A DNA stretch of 64,000 nt from Pseudomonadota bacterium (GTDB taxonomy: Bacteria; Desulfobacterota; Binatia; Binatales; Binataceae). Shown here one piece after another: positions 58,677 through 64,000 of the stretch. The translations under genes were made by a program, and so were the position numbers. The notes under the pieces were generated by a model. The model saw only the letters and a list, made by a program, of their open reading frames with translations. It did no database searches and had not been told where the DNA came from. The stretch's first letter is position 1, and each line of letters begins with the position of its first letter. The DNA lies in NCBI GenBank assembly GCA_021324855.1, contig JAJPIG010000007.1, positions 1-64,000 on the forward strand. The letters are read 5' to 3'.

Positions 58677-58803
58677 TGCTTGGACGGGTCGCCTAGCAGG
58701 TCAGACTGGACTTCTATTGCGTAGATCGACGATAATGCCTGACGTTATATGCAACAGCCAGGCATCACGTGTTCCGTTATCAAAACACAGGAAACACGAC
58801 ATT

Positions 58804-60753
58804 ATGTCACTTGATGCAATGCGTTACGGTTTTCGCGCGATGAAATTGGCTGCGATCTTCACTCTGATTTCCATCGTGCTGGGGCTCACTCCCGGCGCGA
58901 CGCGCGCCGGTGATTTTGCCGCGCTGGTTGGCAACCATCCCGACGGCGCATCCGCTCTCGCCGTCGAAGCCGCCGCTCCCGTCTATCGGCCGCTTCAGAT
59001 GGAAATCTATCTGAGTCCGCGCAACCAGGCCGAGCGCGATCAGCTCGCACAGGATCTGCAGGATCCGGCCTCGCCGCAGTATCACAAGTGGCTCACGCCC
59101 GATGACTACGATCAGCGCTTCGGGCCCACCGATTCCGATGTCGCCCAAGTGACCAGTTGGCTCACGAGCCAAGGCTTCACCGTCACGCAGGCAAGCGCAC
59201 ACGAGCGACGCATCGTCTTCACCGGCGATGTCGCCACGGCTCAGAATGCCTTCCTGGTGCATATCGTGCAGAGCCATGACGGCAAGCGCTTCTCCAACCT
59301 CGAAGATCCGCAGGTGCCTGCCGCGCTCGCCCCGAAGATCGGCTATCTTGCCGGCCTCGACAATCTAGGCGGCGTCATTTGGCACACGACCATTCCCGAC
59401 CCCCCCTATGACGTTCAAGCCACAGGTCCACTCTTCGGCCCGACGGACATCCGGACTTTTGCCGACGAAAATCCGTTGCTCAACTCGTCGCCGACGAAGT
59501 TTGACGGGACCGGCGAATGCATCGCGGTCAGCGAAGGTTCCGACGTCGATCAGCCGTCGCTCAGCCAGTTCAACACTGTCTTCGGCCTGCCGGCATTCAC
59601 TTCGGGCAAGAACTACAACGAGGTCGTCGTTGATGGGCCGATCGGCGCGCCAGGCAGCAACGGCGGCGGGTCGCCATACGCCGAAGCGATGCTGGACGTT
59701 GAATATGCGCACGGCCTCGCGCCGGGAGCTGAAATCGTCGTTTATGCCACCAACGCCGGCACTGGCAATCCGTTAGCGGTCCAGGACCTGGTGGATACGG
59801 TGACGACAATCGTCACCGACAACTCCAATAATTGCCATACCGTCGCGATTAGCTGGGCACAATGCGGCGAACCTAACGCCTTCTACATAACGCTGGACGG
59901 CTATTTTCAAGAGGGTGCGATGAGAGGTCAGTCGATCTTCGTCGCGACGGGTGACGTCGGCACGGCCGGCCCCGTCGGGGGCCGCTCCGGATGCGTAATT
60001 CCCCGTACGCCGCACATCGAGGAAAACGCGGCCTCGCCCAATGTCACCGCCGTTGGCGCCTCAGAGTACATGGCCAGCTATGACGACAACGGCAACGACA
60101 CCAGCACCGATGCGAACACCAAACAGAAAGTTTGGAAGTTCGTCCGAAAGTCGAATATTAGCTTCCTCGATGCGCAGGGGGCGAGCACTGGCGGAACGAG
60201 CAAGGTCTTTGCGAAGCCACCCTGGCAAAAGGGGGTTGCCGGCATCTCTGGAAGCCACCGCGTGGTCCCGGACCTGGTATTGGGTGGCGGAAATTTCGGC
60301 GGCAATCTCAACGTCCACTACAATCTCAAAAACCTGAACAAACCACCGAAGGTCACGGGCAAACTCTTTCCTGCCCCTGGCTTCTGGGAGAGCTTCGATT
60401 CGGGTCTGATTGGAGGCAACGGGGTGCCAGGAGGAACGGTTTGGGAGACGACCGGCGGCACCAGTATCGTGCCGCCTCAGTATGCGGCGATTTTCGCGAT
60501 CGTCAATCAGAAGGCCGCTACCGACGGTCAGGGACTGATCAATCCCAAGCTCTATGCGATGGCAAAGGCGAACCTCAAGCATCTAGGCACGGTGGGAATC
60601 CTCGACATCGTTTCGGGGAACAATGCGCTTTACGGGGTGACTGGATATAACGCAGTAAAAGGTTTCGACTATGCCAGCGGGTGGGGCGCTGTCGATATCA
60701 ACACTTTCGTCAACGCGTTCATCAATTTTAATTTCACTTCGGACACACAGTAA
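58804..60753 (+). CDS. S53 family (sedolisin/kumamolisin-like) peptidase with activation pro-domain
   Basis: Pro-domain QDPASPQYHKWLTPDDYDQRFGPTDSDVAQVTSWL; catalytic-type EAMLDVEYAHGLAPGAE, ATGDVG, GGTSIVPPQYA; start choice uncertain (58717, 58738 or 58804). Confidence 0.9.
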   Translation: MSLDAMRYGFRAMKLAAIFTLISIVLGLTPGATRAGDFAALVGNHPDGASALAVEAAAPVYRPLQMEIYLSPRNQAERDQLAQDLQDPASPQYHKWLTPDDYDQRFGPTDSDVAQVTSWLTSQGFTVTQASAHERRIVFTGDVATAQNAFLVHIVQSHDGKRFSNLEDPQVPAALAPKIGYLAGLDNLGGVIWHTTIPDPPYDVQATGPLFGPTDIRTFADENPLLNSSPTKFDGTGECIAVSEGSDVDQPSLSQFNTVFGLPAFTSGKNYNEVVVDGPIGAPGSNGGGSPYAEAMLDVEYAHGLAPGAEIVVYATNAGTGNPLAVQDLVDTVTTIVTDNSNNCHTVAISWAQCGEPNAFYITLDGYFQEGAMRGQSIFVATGDVGTAGPVGGRSGCVIPRTPHIEENAASPNVTAVGASEYMASYDDNGNDTSTDANTKQKVWKFVRKSNISFLDAQGASTGGTSKVFAKPPWQKGVAGISGSHRVVPDLVLGGGNFGGNLNVHYNLKNLNKPPKVTGKLFPAPGFWESFDSGLIGGNGVPGGTVWETTGGTSIVPPQYAAIFAIVNQKAATDGQGLINPKLYAMAKANLKHLGTVGILDIVSGNNALYGVTGYNAVKGFDYASGWGAVDINTFVNAFINFNFTSDTQ

Positions 60754-60921
60754 GAGCGCTTCGCGAGTGATGAACCGCAACCGGCTGCGCCAGCGTCGGC
60801 GTACTGCGCCGCGCCGGCGCGCGTGAAATATTCAAGACCCTTCGACTCGTCCGCGATACTCAATCGTTCAGAATAACAGAAAGGGTGTTTTGCCGTTCAG
60901 CAGACACTCTCATTCCTCCCG

Positions 60922-62130
60922 CTACTTCCACAGCTCCCCCGAGGCGAGTGACGCGCCCGCGGCGAGCGCCTCGATCTTCGCCCACGCGATTAGCGGGTGC
61001 AGCCGGCCGCCGAGTCCGCAATCGGTCCCAGCAATCACGTTCTCGCGCCCGACCAGCTTCGCGAACCGCACGATCCGCTCGGCGACCAGCTCCGGATGTT
61101 CTACGACGTTGGTGGCATGGCTCACCACGCCCGGAATCAGAATTTTGCCCGCGGGCAGTTTCACGTCGGCCCAGACCTTCCATTCATGCTCATGGCGCAC
61201 GTTGCCGGCTTCAACCGAATAGGCCTGCGCGCGAACGCTCAGCACCAGGTCGACGACGCTGCGCAGCGGGATGTCCGTGGTATGCGGTCCATGCCAGCTT
61301 CCCCAACAGATGTGATAGCGGATGCGATCCTCGGGCAGACCGCGCAATGCGTGATTGAGCGCGTCAATTCGGACGCGCGCGTATTGCTTGTAGCGATCCA
61401 AGGGAGGTTCGGGAATCGCCGCATCCCACGTGTCCGGCATCCCCGGATCGTCGATCTGGAGGAGCAGACCGGCATCGACGATCGCCTTGTACTCCTCGTG
61501 CATCGCGTCGGCGATCGCATAGAGGAAATCCTCTTCGCGCTGATAGTACTGATTCTGCGCGCGTTCGATCACGCCCGGCGACGCCGCGCACATGAAGGCT
61601 TCATCGACCCCCGCCGCGGCCATCGCAGTCTTCAGATTTTTGATGTCGGCCTGCACGGCCGCGTGCCCGGCGTAGCTGATGGGCGCGGTGCAGACCGGAA
61701 TTTTGCGGGCGGTGATGCTCCCGCCGAACCCAATTGCATTCGGGTCCTGGTAGAACTCGCGGAAGCGGCTGAAGTCGCGGCGTTCGAGGAAACTGCCGAA
61801 AGTAATGCCGCCGGCCGTAAAGCGCATCGCTTCGGACATCGGCACGCCGCCGGTGAAGCCCTTTAGACGCGGGTAGATGTAGGTAAGCCAGGGGGCGTAG
61901 TCCGTCACCTGACCGGTCGACTTGCCGAACTCGCCGTCGTCCGGGATGTCGATGCCGGCGCGCTTCTGATCCGCGACCACTTCCGCCACCGCCGAGGCGC
62001 ATCTTGCCGCGAGCTGTCCGCGGTCGGCGAGTTCGCCTCGATCTGCGGCCCGATACAGTTCGAGCAGATCCCCGGGGCGCGGCAGGCTGCCTGCATGTGT
62101 AGTCAGGATGCGATCGATGCTGCGTTTCAT
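60922..62130 (-). CDS. Cobalamin-independent methionine synthase-like (MetE C-terminal) protein
   Basis: ILTTHAGSLPRPGDLLELYRA, YHICWGSWHGPHTTDIPL, AGTDCGLGGRLHPLIAWAKIEAL; start trimmed to 62130. Confidence 0.9.
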   Translation of the reverse strand: MKRSIDRILTTHAGSLPRPGDLLELYRAADRGELADRGQLAARCASAVAEVVADQKRAGIDIPDDGEFGKSTGQVTDYAPWLTYIYPRLKGFTGGVPMSEAMRFTAGGITFGSFLERRDFSRFREFYQDPNAIGFGGSITARKIPVCTAPISYAGHAAVQADIKNLKTAMAAAGVDEAFMCAASPGVIERAQNQYYQREEDFLYAIADAMHEEYKAIVDAGLLLQIDDPGMPDTWDAAIPEPPLDRYKQYARVRIDALNHALRGLPEDRIRYHICWGSWHGPHTTDIPLRSVVDLVLSVRAQAYSVEAGNVRHEHEWKVWADVKLPAGKILIPGVVSHATNVVEHPELVAERIVRFAKLVGRENVIAGTDCGLGGRLHPLIAWAKIEALAAGASLASGELWK

Positions 62131-62226
62131 GGCTTCCTCCGGAGTTGCATGGCGTGGCGAACCTGTCCGCATCCCTATCGCCCGGCGGCCGCTCCGATCA
62201 AGCGAAAATTCGAGGCGTCGGATTGG

Positions 62227-62243
62227 GTTTGCGTAATGCAAAC
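62227..62243. promoter_or_regulatory. Dyad upstream of nadA (site 1)
   Basis: GTTTGC-gtaat-GCAAAC, perfect 6-bp arms. Confidence 0.5.
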
Positions 62244-62258
62244 GCAGCGCCTAAACTA

Positions 62259-62275
62259 TGCGTCAAACTGACGCA
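62259..62275. promoter_or_regulatory. Dyad upstream of nadA (site 2), candidate NrtR-type operator
   Basis: TGCGTCA-aac-TGACGCA, perfect 7-bp arms, 19 bp before nadA ATG. Confidence 0.55.
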
Positions 62276-62294
62276 AAGCAGTCTGAGGCGATCG

Positions 62295-63305
62295 ATGGAA
62301 ACAGCGACTATCCAGACCCCAACCGGCGCGGAGCTTCATCGCAAGCTCGCGGCCGTCGATCCGGGTGCTTACGGTCCCGAGGCATGCGACCGGCACGCCG
62401 CGGAAATCCGGCAGATTCTTCAGCTCAAGCGCGAACGCAACGCGATCGTGCTGGCGCACAATTACCAGCGGCCGGAGATTTTCGAGATTGCCGACTTCAT
62501 CGGCGACTCGCTCGAACTCGCCCGCGCGGCGCGCGCCGCCGAAGCAGAGGTGATCGTCTTCTGCGGCGTGCACTTCATGGCCGAGACCGCCAAAATCCTG
62601 AACCCCGAAAGAATGGTCCTGCTGCCTGAGATGCGCGCCGGATGCTCGCTCGCGGAAAGCGTTACCGCCGAGGCGCTGGCCGAACGTAAGGCCGAACTCG
62701 CGAAGCTTTACCCCGACCTCGCGGTGGTTTCGTACGTCAACTGCACTGCGGACGTGAAGGCGCTCTCCGATGCGTGCTGCACGTCGGCCAACGCAGTGCG
62801 GATCGTGGAGGCGATCGATTCGGAGCACGTCCTGTTCGTGCCCGATCGCAATCTCGCGGATTACGTACAGAGCAAGAGCCGCAAGCAAATCATCTCGTGG
62901 GACGGCAATTGTTACGTGCATCATCAGATCACGCCGACGGAGATCGAGCGCGTGCGCAACTCAATTCCCGGCATCCAGGTACTGGCGCATCCCGAATGCC
63001 GGCGCGATGTGCTCGCGCTCGCCGACGCGGTGCTCTCGACCAGCGCGATGATGCGTTACGCGCGCGAGAGCGCGGCCGACAAGTTTTTGATCGTGACCGA
63101 GTGCGGGCTTTCGGATCGTCTCCTGATGGAGGTGCCGAACAAGCGCTTCTTCAAGGCCTGCAAGCTCTGCCATTACATGAAGATGATCACGCTCGGCGGC
63201 ACGCTCGATGCCCTGCGGAACCTGCGCTACGAGATCACACTGCCGGACGAGGTCATCGCGGGCGCGCGCCAGGCGCTCGAAAAGATGCTCGAGTTGGGCG
63301 GCTGA
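62295..63305 (+). CDS. nadA: Quinolinate synthase NadA
   Basis: ILQLKRERNAIVLAHNYQRPEIFEIADFIGDSLELARAA, FCGVHFMAETAKILNPERMVLLPEMRAGCSLA, CKLCHYMKMITLG. Confidence 0.96.
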   Translation: METATIQTPTGAELHRKLAAVDPGAYGPEACDRHAAEIRQILQLKRERNAIVLAHNYQRPEIFEIADFIGDSLELARAARAAEAEVIVFCGVHFMAETAKILNPERMVLLPEMRAGCSLAESVTAEALAERKAELAKLYPDLAVVSYVNCTADVKALSDACCTSANAVRIVEAIDSEHVLFVPDRNLADYVQSKSRKQIISWDGNCYVHHQITPTEIERVRNSIPGIQVLAHPECRRDVLALADAVLSTSAMMRYARESAADKFLIVTECGLSDRLLMEVPNKRFFKACKLCHYMKMITLGGTLDALRNLRYEITLPDEVIAGARQALEKMLELGG

Positions 63306-63432
63306 ACAGATCCGCGCATCGTTTTCGTATAGGTCGGATTCGGCGATCCCTCGACGACGCCCACGCGATGCGCGGGCTGCTCGGGATGAGGGAAGAGAGG
63401 GAACGCTTGGTCGATCAGCGCGGGTGCGTGGT

Positions 63433-64000
63433 ATGGTGCGTCGCGGGAAGTCATCGGTGGGCGCGCAATCCAATTCGCATTTGCGGCCCAAGGTCGCAGT
63501 CGACGCGGTCGTATTGTCATTTGCGCAGCGCGAGTTTCAAACCTACCTGGTCAGGCCGCGCGCCGCGGCGGCGCGCGGCAAGTGGGCATGCCCGGGCGGA
63601 CTGGTCGCGGTCGGCGAGACGCTGGATGACGCGGCGCGCCGTGAGCTTCGCGCGTCGGGCCTTGCAAACGAGCCCTACCTGGAACAGCTCTTCACCTTCG
63701 GCAATCCCTCGCGCGATCCGGCGGCGCACGTAATCTCCGTCGCCTATCTGGCGTTGGTCGCGGCTCCGGTTCGATCGTCGTCGCCGACGAAAAAGTACTT
63801 CGAGGGAAGCTGGTTTCGCGTCTCGGCGCTTCCCGCGCTCGCGTACGATCACGCGCTGATGGTGCGGCGGGGAATCGCGCGCGTGCAGGCAAAGCTCGGC
63901 TACACCAACATCGCGTGCAACCTGTTGCCCGAAAGTTTTTGCTTCTCAGAGCTGGAGGCGCTCTATAGCGGAGTACTGGGCCGCGTGCTGGATCGCCGCA
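63433..64000 (+). CDS. NrtR-like Nudix-domain/winged-helix transcriptional regulator (truncated by window end)
   Basis: Not in supplied ORF track. Own translation: LRPKVAVDAVVLSFAQREFQTYLVRPR...GKWACPGGLVAVGETLDDAARRELRASGL...NLLPESFCFSELEALYSGVLGRVLDRR; adjacent to nadA. Confidence 0.82.
   Translation, partial: MVRRGKSSVGAQSNSHLRPKVAVDAVVLSFAQREFQTYLVRPRAAAARGKWACPGGLVAVGETLDDAARRELRASGLANEPYLEQLFTFGNPSRDPAAHVISVAYLALVAAPVRSSSPTKKYFEGSWFRVSALPALAYDHALMVRRGIARVQAKLGYTNIACNLLPESFCFSELEALYSGVLGRVLDRR

Noticed and set aside
1-64000. CRISPR arrays, tRNA/rRNA genes, IS elements, prophage
   Set aside because: No regularly spaced repeats, no transposase/integrase-type ORFs and no recognisable tRNA/rRNA sequences were seen by reading; tRNAscan/Infernal not run.

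Overview
This is a high-GC, gene-dense bacterial chromosome segment with no rRNA, tRNA, CRISPR array or IS/prophage that I could recognise. The envelope and catabolic gene mix suggests an uncultured Gram-negative lineage, possibly Binatota or Desulfobacterota-like; that placement is inference only. Main blocks: (1) Tad/Flp pilus genes cpaE-cpaF-tadB-tadC (0.2-4.7 kb); (2) an XdhC/MocA-type molybdo-enzyme maturation pair; (3) a compact ECF sigma / ZAS anti-sigma / membrane-anchored Spy/CnrX-like sensor operon, preceded by a TGTAAC-N16-CGTA element; (4) a sirtuin, a GT39 transferase, a CDGSH protein, and a glycan-type cluster (methyltransferases, asparagine synthase, UppP); (5) a lipid A/Kdo operon lpxI-Gfo/Idh-SCO-lpxB-msbA-waaA-lpxK-Trm112-Kdo kinase; (6) yicC-gmk-relA/spoT, LPS-core glycosyltransferases, a solitary nuoA, and the AmgK-MurU peptidoglycan recycling pair; (7) a catabolic region (40-62 kb) with two Rieske oxygenase systems, amidohydrolases, a PQQ alcohol dehydrogenase with the lanthanide-type DYD motif plus its cytochrome c, two MetE-C-like proteins, an LLM flavin oxidoreductase, PstS, Fe-SOD and an S53 peptidase; (8) nadA, with two perfect dyads in its promoter, followed by a truncated NrtR-like Nudix/wHTH regulator whose Nudix box is degenerate. 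The best candidates for further work are the ECF/ZAS/sensor operon with its promoter, the nadA dyads with NrtR, the structured intergenic region between sodB and the S53 peptidase, and a set of long perfect GC-rich stems without U-tracts at gene ends.
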